Notes under the pieces: model-generated
The model's database searches: none
What the model saw: the letters and a program-made list of their open reading frames with translations, nothing else
What the model was told of the DNA's origin: nothing
Program-made: the position numbers and the translations under genes
Assembly: GCA_009780595.1 (NCBI GenBank)
Contig: WQZT01000008.1
Coordinates: 1-17,114, forward strand
Origin: Treponema sp.
Lineage (GTDB): Bacteria > Spirochaetota > Spirochaetia > Treponematales > Breznakiellaceae
Length of the DNA stretch: 17,114 bases
Direction of reading: 5' to 3'
Shown: in pieces, positions 8,467-16,152 of the stretch
Position numbering within the stretch: position 1 is the first letter of the stretch
Layout: each line of letters starts with the position of its first letter

Positions 8467-9654
8467 TTATGCCGCTACTACGGTAGACATCGATCTAAGC
8501 CGCTTAATAATAGGCGGCAAGGTTTCTATAATATAATCCACATCTTCCTCGCTTGTCCCCCACCCCAGGCTGAAGCGAATTGAACCGTGCGCCATTTCCG
8601 CACCAGCCCCAATCGCCATAAGCACGTGGGAAGGTTCAAGACTTCCTGAGGCGCACGCCGAACCAGTCGACGCCTGTATTCCCGCAATATCCATCGACAG
8701 AAGGATCGCCTCGCCTTCCGCGCCGGGAAACGAAACGTTCAGCGTGTTAGGCAGAACATCAACAGGATGCCCGTTGACTTTGATATTCGGGATATTCGCC
8801 TGAAGCCCGCTCATCAGCCTTGTTCGCAACTGCGAAGTCCTCCGCTGATACTCGTCGAGGTCTTTCGCCGCCAAATCCGCCGCCACGCCAAGCCCGAGAA
8901 TACCTACATTATTATAGGTTCCCGCGCGCAACCCGTCCTCCTGATGCCCCCCGTTGATGAGGGGAAACAGCGGAGCGCCCTTTTTAACGTACAAAGCGCC
9001 CACCCCTTTCGGGCCGTAAATCTTGTGCGCCGACATAGTCATATAGTCAACACCCAAATCTTCCACGTTCACCGGGATTTTCCCAACGGCCTGAACCGCG
9101 TCAGTGTGCATAAACGCGCCCACCCCTTTCACAAGGCGGGAGATCTCTTTGATGTCCTGAACCGTGCCGATTTCGTTGTTTGCCATCATTATCGACACAA
9201 GCAACGTTTCCGCACTCAACACGGCTTTCAGCGCGTCAATCTTTACTTTGCCGTATTCGTCAACGGGGATAAAATCCACGCTGAAGCCCAGCTTCTTCGC
9301 AAACTCGGCGGAATTGAGCACGCAGGGATGCTCTGCTGTGGTAACAACGAACTTCCGCCGCCCTTCTTTCAAGGGGCTGCCATCAGCGCCAGAGGCAAGC
9401 TGCCGCGCGGTGTGGAACACAGTGTTGTTCGACTCTGAACCGCCCGAACTAAAAATGATACTCCCGGCGGGCGCGCCCACAAGCCGCCCAACAGCGGCTC
9501 TGGCTTCCTCAACTCTGGCGCGGGCACAACGCCCGGCGGCATGCATACTGGAAGCGTTTCCATAAATATCAAGATCGCTGATCATCGCCGCCTTTACCTC
9601 GTCTTTCAAGGGCGTCGTCGCATTGTAATCAACGTAAATTTGTCGTTCCTTCAT
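8467..9654 (-). CDS. nifS: Cysteine desulfurase (NifS/IscS type)
   Basis: A PLP-dependent enzyme that converts cysteine to alanine and passes persulphide sulphur to the NifU scaffold. The 395 residues match the usual length. Visible features are the N-terminal YVDYNATTP motif, H109 (TAEHP) which stacks on the cofactor, and D185 in HTDAVQ. K211 in MSAHKIYGPKG should form the Schiff base. C334 in STGSACASG is the catalytic cysteine on its mobile loop, followed by SLEPSHVLMA as in class I NifS/IscS enzymes. GGAG (complement of 9660-9663) is five bases before the ATG. It is the first gene of the nifS-nifU operon. Its leader contains a large hairpin, and a promoter match lies just upstream, so the pair has its own regulation. 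Confidence 0.95.
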   Translation of the reverse strand: MKERQIYVDYNATTPLKDEVKAAMISDLDIYGNASSMHAAGRCARARVEEARAAVGRLVGAPAGSIIFSSGGSESNNTVFHTARQLASGADGSPLKEGRRKFVVTTAEHPCVLNSAEFAKKLGFSVDFIPVDEYGKVKIDALKAVLSAETLLVSIMMANNEIGTVQDIKEISRLVKGVGAFMHTDAVQAVGKIPVNVEDLGVDYMTMSAHKIYGPKGVGALYVKKGAPLFPLINGGHQEDGLRAGTYNNVGILGLGVAADLAAKDLDEYQRRTSQLRTRLMSGLQANIPNIKVNGHPVDVLPNTLNVSFPGAEGEAILLSMDIAGIQASTGSACASGSLEPSHVLMAIGAGAEMAHGSIRFSLGWGTSEEDVDYIIETLPPIIKRLRSMSTVVAA

Positions 9655-9669
9655 ACAATCTCCATTACA

Positions 9670-9700
9670 GTATGTTTTTCACTTTTCGTGATAAACATAC
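9670..9700 (-). promoter_or_regulatory. 31-nt hairpin in the nifS leader
   Basis: GTATGTTT (9670-9677) pairs with AAACATAC (9693-9700), and TCAC (9679-9682) pairs with GTGA (9688-9691). The only imperfection is a T/T mismatch, and the loop has five bases. It ends six bases upstream of the nifS ribosome site. It begins about four bases after the transcription start expected from the -10 at 9711-9716, so it would form the 5' end of the mRNA. It could be an mRNA stabiliser, a translational control structure or a DNA operator. It is not a terminator because no T-tract follows. Confidence 0.65.
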
Positions 9701-9710
9701 CTTATTTAGT

Positions 9711-9739
9711 AATATATCACACATCCAAACATTTGTGAA
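9711..9739 (-). promoter_or_regulatory. Probable sigma70-type promoter of nifS-nifU
   Basis: On the minus strand TTCACA (complement of 9734-9739) and TATATT (complement of 9711-9716) are separated by exactly 17 bp. Each is one mismatch from consensus. The implied start near 9704 gives a leader of about 50 nt containing the hairpin and the ribosome site. The -35 box overlaps one arm of the neighbouring inverted repeat. Confidence 0.6.
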
Positions 9740-9765
9740 GTGCATTTTTGTACACAACGCACTTC
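9737..9765. repeat. Inverted repeat overlapping the nifS -35 region
   Basis: GAAGTGC (9737-9743) and GCACTTC (9759-9765) are perfect 7-bp complements around a 15-base interval that itself contains TTGT-AC-ACAA (9748-9757). It lies between the end of the DUF4139 gene and the nifS promoter. No T-tract follows on either strand, so an operator or structural element is more likely than a terminator. Confidence 0.45.
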
Positions 9766-9772
9766 TCCCCCA

Positions 9773-11830
9773 TTATACAGTAATAGTAGCAAGAAAATCA
9801 TCCAGCTCCCGCTGGGATCTTTCTGCCTCTCGCGCAGCGGCTTCGATGAGCGCATTAAAGTTGCCGATGTCGTCATCCAGCGCGACAAGGCGGCTTAAAA
9901 AAACCTGCCCTTGCGGGCTATCAATTCCCACAGCTTCAAGATTAAGGCGCGCCCGCTCCTGCTCGGAAACTAGATGCGCCCGCCGTGTTTCAAGTTGGCT
10001 CGCGTGCGCCGCCGCGTCGCTCGCCGCCCGCCGCAGTTCAACCGCCCTGTTCAGCACTGCCCGCACATTTTCCGGGATTTCGCTGTTGGAGGCAAAGTGC
10101 AGGAACGCCTCCGGGTTCATCCGCGCAAGAGTGATGCTTTCGGAAAGGGGCGTTTCCTCCCGCACCGTCAGGCGCAACATTGCCTGAGCGCCGAGCGTTC
10201 GATTAAAGCGGTACAGGGCGGCGCTGCGATCGCTGGCGGTGGCGGGCTCGGAGAGGTCTGCACCGGGTGTAACGGGATGTTCGATGACAATGCGCCGCTC
10301 CTCGCCCGAAGCGTTTTTAATCGTGTACTCGACCTCGCGGCTTTCGCGGCAGCTGATGGTCATCACCCCGCCAGAAACGTTCACCGCCGTAATACGGCGG
10401 CTGGTGGCGGAAGCGGCATTCCCCGTTACGGAAAGGTCCTCCCCAAATGTGATAAAGCGCCGCTCGTCTTTGGGGAAAAAGCCGAGCAGGGCGTTTCCGG
10501 CAAACATACCGCCGTCAAACACCGCAATTGCCCCAGCAGGAAGCGGCATCCCCGACGTGTTGGTCAATTCCGCACCCAGCTCGGGGTGTATTGTCGCTCC
10601 GGACAGCGCGCGGCTACCCGAAAAGACGAGCGTTCTTTCGGCGCGGACACTTCCCTCGACGAGCGGCAGCATTGCGCTCTGCCGCCTGAGCAGCGTTACT
10701 GGATTCGGCAGGGTGAGCAAAAACTGATCCCCGGCGGCTTGCCCTTCGGCGGTTACTATCACACCAGCGGTGATGGCGGGCGCGGAGGCAGCCTGCGGCA
10801 CTGGCGCGGCTGTGCGGGCAAACATCGGCGCATTTGCCGACTCTGCCTCGGCACTGTCGGACATCGGCGCTCTGGCGCGAACTCCCCCGCCAGCAAAATC
10901 AAAGCCGCCTTCGTGCGCCCTGCCTTCGGCAACGCCGGCAATCGCCAGCGGAAGCATCGGGCGGACAACGCGGTACGGCTGGAAAAGGTCTTGAACAAAG
11001 GAAACTGGTCTTCCGATTACGAGAGAAATCTCCACATTTTCCCAATCAACGCCGCTGTCGTTATCGACAATCGCCCAGCCCTGAAGAAACGGCGAACTGC
11101 CAGAAAGATCCAGCCGGTATGTCGCCTTCCACACCGGCGCGGGAATAACGTAACTGAGAACAACCTCGCGGCGGCGCGACCCGTCGAGCGTTACTACAAA
11201 GTTGCGCGTGCCATCCTCGCGCCAGCCCAGAATGAGGTCAAGGGCGCGGTGCAAATCGGTGTTAATCGCCTCATCGATAAAGCGGAACGAGGTGATTTCA
11301 CCAAGCGCGATAACGCGGATGCCTTGCGAGGTAAGCAGGGAAAGCCGCGCATCTTCGGCGGGCGCAGGCGGCGCAAAATACGGCGGCTGCTGCACGCCGA
11401 CAATCCTGCCGCGAATCGGGCTTGGAGCGGCAACTTCCAGTTCAGCGCCCCGCAGGGCATTCAGGATTTCCGCAACACTCGGCGAAGCGGACAGGTCTAT
11501 TTTCAAGCCCCGCAGTATTTGCCACAGCGCGTTTTCTGCCGCGTACCGCACCTGCGGCGAGGCGGAAGCCGGGTCGTTGATTACCAGCGATTGCAGGGCA
11601 TCGTTTACGTCGCTTGCATCAAACGAAAGCGTTACCTGCGCCTGACCGCCGCTTGCAGACGGCGCGACAATGCCCGCCCGCTGGAAGTACGCAATCCCGG
11701 AGGAAAACAGCGCAACGCGGCGCAACGGCAGCTCCGCGCGGGAATCCGGCTCACGCTGCGCGTTCTGCGCCCCGGCGAAAAACGCTGGAAGAACAAGGCA
11801 GCACACAGCCAAAAACGTGATTTTCTTCAT
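9773..11830 (-). CDS. Secreted DUF4139-family protein
   Basis: The 685-residue protein starts with a clear signal peptide (residues 1-21, likely cut after A-G-A). An N-terminal domain follows (about 35-220) with ALFSSGIAYFQRAG and FDASDVNDALQSLVI. The DUF4139 beta-rich core (about 220-560) carries PVWKATYRLDL, LQGWAIVDNDSGVDWENVEISLV and GRPVSFVQD, which are typical of that family. An Ala/Gly-rich linker (about 300-360) interrupts the core. The C-terminus (about 585-680) is a predicted coiled coil rich in Ala, Glu and Arg. The family is widespread and envelope-associated but its function is unknown. An ATG at 11828-11830 is chosen over the in-frame upstream start at 11944, because it begins the signal peptide and has GGAG (complement of 11837-11840) six bases upstream. 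It probably has its own promoter. Confidence 0.85.
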   Translation of the reverse strand: MKKITFLAVCCLVLPAFFAGAQNAQREPDSRAELPLRRVALFSSGIAYFQRAGIVAPSASGGQAQVTLSFDASDVNDALQSLVINDPASASPQVRYAAENALWQILRGLKIDLSASPSVAEILNALRGAELEVAAPSPIRGRIVGVQQPPYFAPPAPAEDARLSLLTSQGIRVIALGEITSFRFIDEAINTDLHRALDLILGWREDGTRNFVVTLDGSRRREVVLSYVIPAPVWKATYRLDLSGSSPFLQGWAIVDNDSGVDWENVEISLVIGRPVSFVQDLFQPYRVVRPMLPLAIAGVAEGRAHEGGFDFAGGGVRARAPMSDSAEAESANAPMFARTAAPVPQAASAPAITAGVIVTAEGQAAGDQFLLTLPNPVTLLRRQSAMLPLVEGSVRAERTLVFSGSRALSGATIHPELGAELTNTSGMPLPAGAIAVFDGGMFAGNALLGFFPKDERRFITFGEDLSVTGNAASATSRRITAVNVSGGVMTISCRESREVEYTIKNASGEERRIVIEHPVTPGADLSEPATASDRSAALYRFNRTLGAQAMLRLTVREETPLSESITLARMNPEAFLHFASNSEIPENVRAVLNRAVELRRAASDAAAHASQLETRRAHLVSEQERARLNLEAVGIDSPQGQVFLSRLVALDDDIGNFNALIEAAAREAERSQRELDDFLATITV

Positions 11831-11832
11831 TA

Positions 11833-11865
11833 GTATCTCCATGATACCGTATCTCGTATCTCCAT
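11833..11865 (-). repeat. Duplicated 10-bp element in the DUF4139 gene leader
   Basis: The minus-strand decamer ATGGAGATAC occurs twice, as the complements of 11833-11842 and 11856-11865. The copies are 23 bp apart, with a further GAGATAC between them. The downstream copy contains the ribosome binding site. A short tandem duplication or a paired binding site about two helical turns apart would both explain it. Confidence 0.45.
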
Positions 11866-11903
11866 CAGTTTTGAACGCATCAAGTTTGAAAACGGCTTGT
11901 TTC

Positions 11904-11912
11904 AGTATACCA
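11904..11912 (-). promoter_or_regulatory. Possible extended -10 promoter for the DUF4139 gene
   Basis: On the minus strand TGGTATACT is a good extended -10 (TG, one base, TATACT). It lies about 75 bp before the chosen start codon. No good -35 is seen at 17 bp, which is tolerated by extended -10 promoters. This is a pattern match only. Confidence 0.4.
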
Positions 11913-11949
11913 CTTTTTAGCGAGCTGTGCGACACAATCAACATGGGGC

Positions 11950-12037
11950 ACGGAAATCAAGTTTGAGGGTATAGGGCATAACGAAAAGTATCACCTATTC
12001 CCATCTATGTTATAGCGTGGCGTAAATTGATTTCCGT
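11950..12037. repeat. Nested inverted repeats after the giant lipoprotein gene
   Basis: ACGGAAATCAA (11950-11960) is repeated inverted as TTGATTTCCGT (12027-12037). Inside lies a second imperfect inverted repeat, GGGTATAGG (11967-11975) with CCTATTCCC (11994-12002), carrying one mismatch. The whole 88-base block sits just past the lipoprotein stop at 12040. It could fold at the mRNA 3' end or be a small mobile-like repeat. There is no T-tract, so an intrinsic terminator is not supported. Confidence 0.45.
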
Positions 12038-12039
12038 TA

Positions 12040-15000
12040 TCAGTAAAACGATATACTCGCACCATCTAATAAACGAAAGATCTTCTTAAAAATAGCCAGA
12101 TCATTGCTAGAGAGATCATCTACATTAAAGTAAATTCTCCGACCATTGTAAAAGTTCTCGCTGTTCTTCTCAAAACGAAAGGTACCCTGGCGGAGATTGT
12201 CATCAAAGCAGAATAACCCGCCAACAGTGCTGCCATGGTCGAGAATTGTTACGTCTTTCACATTTAGATAATCAGGGTCGATACCAGTATCTATCATTCT
12301 TCCGGCATATCCATTATACAAGCCAACGTTTTCATTACCCTTAAAAGTAAACCTGCTGTTTGTCAACTGAATATTGCTAGGAGAGCTATATATTCCCTTA
12401 ATATCATCACTCTGCCGAACACGTGTTAAACATCTGGAAAAGATATATGTATATGCATAGCTAGAACCCAACAGATTGGAAAAATCACAGTCGTCAAATA
12501 TAAGGGTGCATCCTCTATTACTAGTCTCAATCAAGTTGTGATATTCATAAAAGCTTGGATTATAAGTGACCTCTTTGCTGCGGCTCATATTGGAGTCGTG
12601 GATAAACTTACACCGCACAAACATTCCGGCATCTGATACACTGGCAATTCTGGCATAGTAGTTTGAACTAAGGTTGTTGATAAAGTTAACACCTTTTACT
12701 TCAAATGCCCCTGCCCTGATTTCCAGCGCCTGCCCCGTGTTTTTGATAGTAGAGTTCGCCATGGTGAATGATAGGCGAGCTCCTTCATAATACTTATAGG
12801 TGTAATAGCTAATACCTTCAGGGGCGTTCTCAACAGATGAGTTGATAATGCCAGTGTTCCCTGCTCTTACATGAATACCCCTGCCATAAGAAGCACTGAT
12901 ATTTTTAACATGAACACCTGCAATTGCAACAGCACTCCAGCTGTTTGAATCAACGGAAACGCCGGAAGAGGAATCTTCAACAGATGAGTTGGCAATGCTA
13001 ACTCCCCCTGCAGAATTAACAGAAATGCCACCGCCTTTCTTAGCATGTACCCCGGAAATCGTAACGTTGTTACTTTTGCCGGAAATACGCACACTGGAAC
13101 CTGCTGCTCCGGTAACAGTAACATTTTCCACGACAGTTGCAGCTCCAGTGTTATTAAGAGACAACCCATTACCTCCTGTGTTAGTAACGCTACTGTTGCG
13201 ATCAACCCTGATAGTCGTGCCAATAATGTCTATCCCGATATTGCCTATTTCGCTGGCTTTGGTATCGGAAACTGTAACGGTGTCAGCGTTGATTACAATA
13301 CCACGGTGGTTAATTATCATGTTGATGCTTCTTTCTTCAGTAGTAACGGTAAACGTTCCACTGCTTGGTACATTCTCCACAGCAGAGCCTTCAATCTTCA
13401 CAATGCCTCCTCTTATGGAAATTGCAGGAGTATTATTAAATTTTGAATAATCATTATAACTAATATTTTGATTATTCGGTTTTGGCAGGAAAATATCTTT
13501 CATAGTAACACTTTGGATGGTTACGGTAGAACTTGCCGGAGCAGAGACATTGATCGCCTGCCCGTTGATAGTATTCCCGGTAATTGCAGAAAGCTCCCGT
13601 GTTCCCGTTCCGCCTGTAATTGATATGCCGTTCCCCGAGATATTCTCCATACGGCTTGCGCTGATCTTCACCAGCCCGGCAACATTGCTTGCGGAAATGC
13701 CCCCGCTGTTCTGAATGTTCATCTCGCTCATTGTCAGCGAGCTGCTGTTGTTTACAGAAATAGCTGTGTTTTTAACTCCGTTTGCCGTAACGTTCCGAAT
13801 ATCCCTGTGCCCAGAACCGCCTGAAAAATGTATCCCTGCCCCCGCAAGATTTGAAAGCTCAATGTTGTTTACCGTAACATCATTCGCCCCTGAAACCCAC
13901 ACGGCGTAATAATAAGAACCGGGGCGTAGATTAGAAAATGTCTCGCTGAAGCGCAAGTCCGTCATCCGCACATCCGATCCCTCCGCCATCGTTACACTAA
14001 TCGCCCTTTCCGTTTCGGTAAACTCTAGGTGCTCAAACGCCACGTCTCCGGTGATTGCCCGCTGTTCAGGATAGAATTCTTCCTCCCACTTATCCCACAC
14101 CAATTTACCAGTTAACCCCGCAAACAGGTTCTCAGCGCTCCGCCCGCCGCTGATAATTGTCCGGTTCGCCGCGGTATTCCGCTGATCCTTGTTCGTCTCC
14201 CAGCCGGAAAACCCGCCCGAATACACGATGTTCGGCACAACCGAAAGATACTCCCCACTTCCCACCGTGTACGTTCCCGCGGCAATCCACATCTCTTTGG
14301 GCATCTCCGCCGGGTACTCCATCGTAGCATCGGCGGCATCTTTAATGCTGCGGAACGCATTCCTCCAGCTTGTCCCGTCATTCCAGCCAACTGCTCGTGA
14401 ATCGACGTACACCCGCAGCGCCGGCATCTCGCGCACGTTGACCGTGTACGTACGCGTTTTCTTCCCGTTCGGCGACACTACCGTGTACTCCATAGCACCG
14501 CTGAAAATCTGCGTTGAAACGCCCGATTCCTGCGCCACCCCGCGAACGCTCACCGGGCCTGTCGCGGTAAAATACGGCGATAAAATCATCTCGCTTACAC
14601 CAGACTTCTCTGGCGCGTGAACGCTTATCGTATCCTGCTGTATCCGCCCAACCATCTCAGGCAGATTCTGCTGCGGCTTAAATCCAAACGACGTTATCAG
14701 CGCGTCAGATGACGTATCCCGAATGAGCCGCGTCTGCACCGAATAATCACGGCTGAACCGTGCGTCCTTCGGATTTGTAACGCGGTAAATCTGCCTGCGG
14801 CTGAAGTCCTGCGAACTGACGCCGGAGGTTTGCACGCTGCCCAAAACAGTAACAATGCCTTCTGCGGTAAACTCAGGAACTAAAACACTTGGCGCAACGT
14901 GCCCGCCGTAATGCACGTCGATGATGATGTGCCCGTCTGCCACTTCGCCCCGGCTGCCGCGTATAATCCCCGGATTGTGAACGGTTGAAAGCCCAAAGCT

Positions 15001-16152
15001 CAGTATGCGCGCGCCCACTGAAACAAACTCTGTCCGCACGGTGTACACCCGCGTGTACTGCCCGTCCCGCGATGTTACGCGGTACTCAAGTGGCGCTGAA
15101 AAATCCTGCGCGCTGCTGCCTGAACTCTGCACAACGCCCGGTTCGCCAACGCGCACCGTTCCCGGCGAAATAAACTGCGGCACAAGGCGTGAAGGCTTCG
15201 CACCTTCGTACAGCACCGTAATCGTAATCGTTCCAAAATCGCCGTCATTGACTATCGACGCCACCGCCTTGTCCGCGATAGACAGCGCGTTGTCCCCCAC
15301 GGTGAACCTGAAATCGGTGATGCTGCGGATTGTGTCCTGATCTTCGACAAATGTCAGATTGAGCGCCCACTCTTTTTCTTTGCCGTCGCGCGTAACTTTA
15401 ATTGTTTTCGTTTGCTGCACATCGAGCTGCTTGATGAACTGCACTCCGGTTTTGCCTGAGGTAATTACAACGCCGTCAATTTCAAGTTTCTCGCCGAGTA
15501 TCTGGAAACTGGGAATGAGTTCGTAACTGAGCGTCGGAATCTCAACCGGGTACACGGCGGTTGCTTCCAGCGTATCGCCGTACCGAACCGGAACTGCATC
15601 GGTGAGTATTTCGGCGTTGTCGTACTTGGCAAAGCGGAAGCCCAGCAGCGTCGGCTCGCCTGTGTCCTGCGTAACGTTGACTGTGTACTCGCGCGTGTTG
15701 CCAAGACCTGCGATAACAAAGAACTTTACAGGTCCTGAAAAATCAATTGGTTTATCCAGCACGGGAACATTAAAGCCCGGCGTAGTGCGGATGAGGTTGC
15801 GCGTATATTCGTACAGGTCATCGGTGGTGTAGAAGTTTTTCATTTCGGTGATGATATCGATGCCGGGGAAGGTCGCAAGAACATACTCAAACGTTACAGG
15901 GAAAACACGCGCGCCCTGCGAAACGGCGATGCTGGGATATATAGTCTGTATATTAACATCTTTTCCCACGGACAGTTCAATCCTGTTCTCGCCGATTGCA
16001 GCAGGCTGCGTCTGCCCGTAGACGACAAACGAAGTGATACGGTCGCCGTCAGGCGGAATTAACTCGTGGTAAAAGTTGTTCCGGCACGCGGCGAACAATG
16101 CAAGCGCCGCTGTCAGCGCAACAAGTGCAATTGTGATATTAGTTTTCTTCAT
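12040..16152 (-). CDS. Giant surface lipoprotein: Ig-like repeats plus right-handed beta-helix
   Basis: The 1370-residue product has a lipoprotein signal peptide ending F-A-A-C, with the lipid-accepting cysteine at C23. About five Ig-like repeats of roughly 95-120 residues follow (about 38-160, 168-268, 277-377, 380-475, 484-573). Typical units start I-T-S-F-x-F, contain SGVSSQDFS or SGSSAQDFS, and end YTV-type strands, resembling DUF5018-like repeats. From about residue 580 a VYVDSRAVGWNDGTSWRNAF / EMWIAAGTY / GGFSGWET module leads into a long Asn/Ser/Gly/Val-rich right-handed beta-helix to about residue 1230, then a less regular C-terminus. The ATG at 16150-16152 is chosen over the in-frame 16173, because it starts the signal peptide and has AGGGAG (complement of 16159-16164) six bases upstream. 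It overlaps the upstream OmpA-like gene by 14 bp. A surface-displayed binding or carbohydrate-active role is plausible but unproven. Confidence 0.85.
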   Translation of the reverse strand: MKKTNITIALVALTAALALFAACRNNFYHELIPPDGDRITSFVVYGQTQPAAIGENRIELSVGKDVNIQTIYPSIAVSQGARVFPVTFEYVLATFPGIDIITEMKNFYTTDDLYEYTRNLIRTTPGFNVPVLDKPIDFSGPVKFFVIAGLGNTREYTVNVTQDTGEPTLLGFRFAKYDNAEILTDAVPVRYGDTLEATAVYPVEIPTLSYELIPSFQILGEKLEIDGVVITSGKTGVQFIKQLDVQQTKTIKVTRDGKEKEWALNLTFVEDQDTIRSITDFRFTVGDNALSIADKAVASIVNDGDFGTITITVLYEGAKPSRLVPQFISPGTVRVGEPGVVQSSGSSAQDFSAPLEYRVTSRDGQYTRVYTVRTEFVSVGARILSFGLSTVHNPGIIRGSRGEVADGHIIIDVHYGGHVAPSVLVPEFTAEGIVTVLGSVQTSGVSSQDFSRRQIYRVTNPKDARFSRDYSVQTRLIRDTSSDALITSFGFKPQQNLPEMVGRIQQDTISVHAPEKSGVSEMILSPYFTATGPVSVRGVAQESGVSTQIFSGAMEYTVVSPNGKKTRTYTVNVREMPALRVYVDSRAVGWNDGTSWRNAFRSIKDAADATMEYPAEMPKEMWIAAGTYTVGSGEYLSVVPNIVYSGGFSGWETNKDQRNTAANRTIISGGRSAENLFAGLTGKLVWDKWEEEFYPEQRAITGDVAFEHLEFTETERAISVTMAEGSDVRMTDLRFSETFSNLRPGSYYYAVWVSGANDVTVNNIELSNLAGAGIHFSGGSGHRDIRNVTANGVKNTAISVNNSSSLTMSEMNIQNSGGISASNVAGLVKISASRMENISGNGISITGGTGTRELSAITGNTINGQAINVSAPASSTVTIQSVTMKDIFLPKPNNQNISYNDYSKFNNTPAISIRGGIVKIEGSAVENVPSSGTFTVTTEERSINMIINHRGIVINADTVTVSDTKASEIGNIGIDIIGTTIRVDRNSSVTNTGGNGLSLNNTGAATVVENVTVTGAAGSSVRISGKSNNVTISGVHAKKGGGISVNSAGGVSIANSSVEDSSSGVSVDSNSWSAVAIAGVHVKNISASYGRGIHVRAGNTGIINSSVENAPEGISYYTYKYYEGARLSFTMANSTIKNTGQALEIRAGAFEVKGVNFINNLSSNYYARIASVSDAGMFVRCKFIHDSNMSRSKEVTYNPSFYEYHNLIETSNRGCTLIFDDCDFSNLLGSSYAYTYIFSRCLTRVRQSDDIKGIYSSPSNIQLTNSRFTFKGNENVGLYNGYAGRMIDTGIDPDYLNVKDVTILDHGSTVGGLFCFDDNLRQGTFRFEKNSENFYNGRRIYFNVDDLSSNDLAIFKKIFRLLDGASISFY

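Noticed and set aside
7813..9654. Part of a nitrogen-fixation cluster because of nifS and nifU
   Set aside because: No nitrogenase structural or cofactor genes are in the window, and many non-fixing bacteria, including treponemes, use NifS/NifU for general Fe-S assembly.
9974..11833. A 619-codon open frame on the plus strand
   Set aside because: It lies fully antisense to the DUF4139 gene, is rich in Arg and Cys with no recognisable domain, and has no ribosome site. High GC and codon bias of the real gene explain it.
11831..11944. Upstream in-frame start extending the DUF4139 protein by 38 residues
   Set aside because: The extension precedes a perfect signal peptide start that has its own ribosome site, and it would cover the probable promoter.
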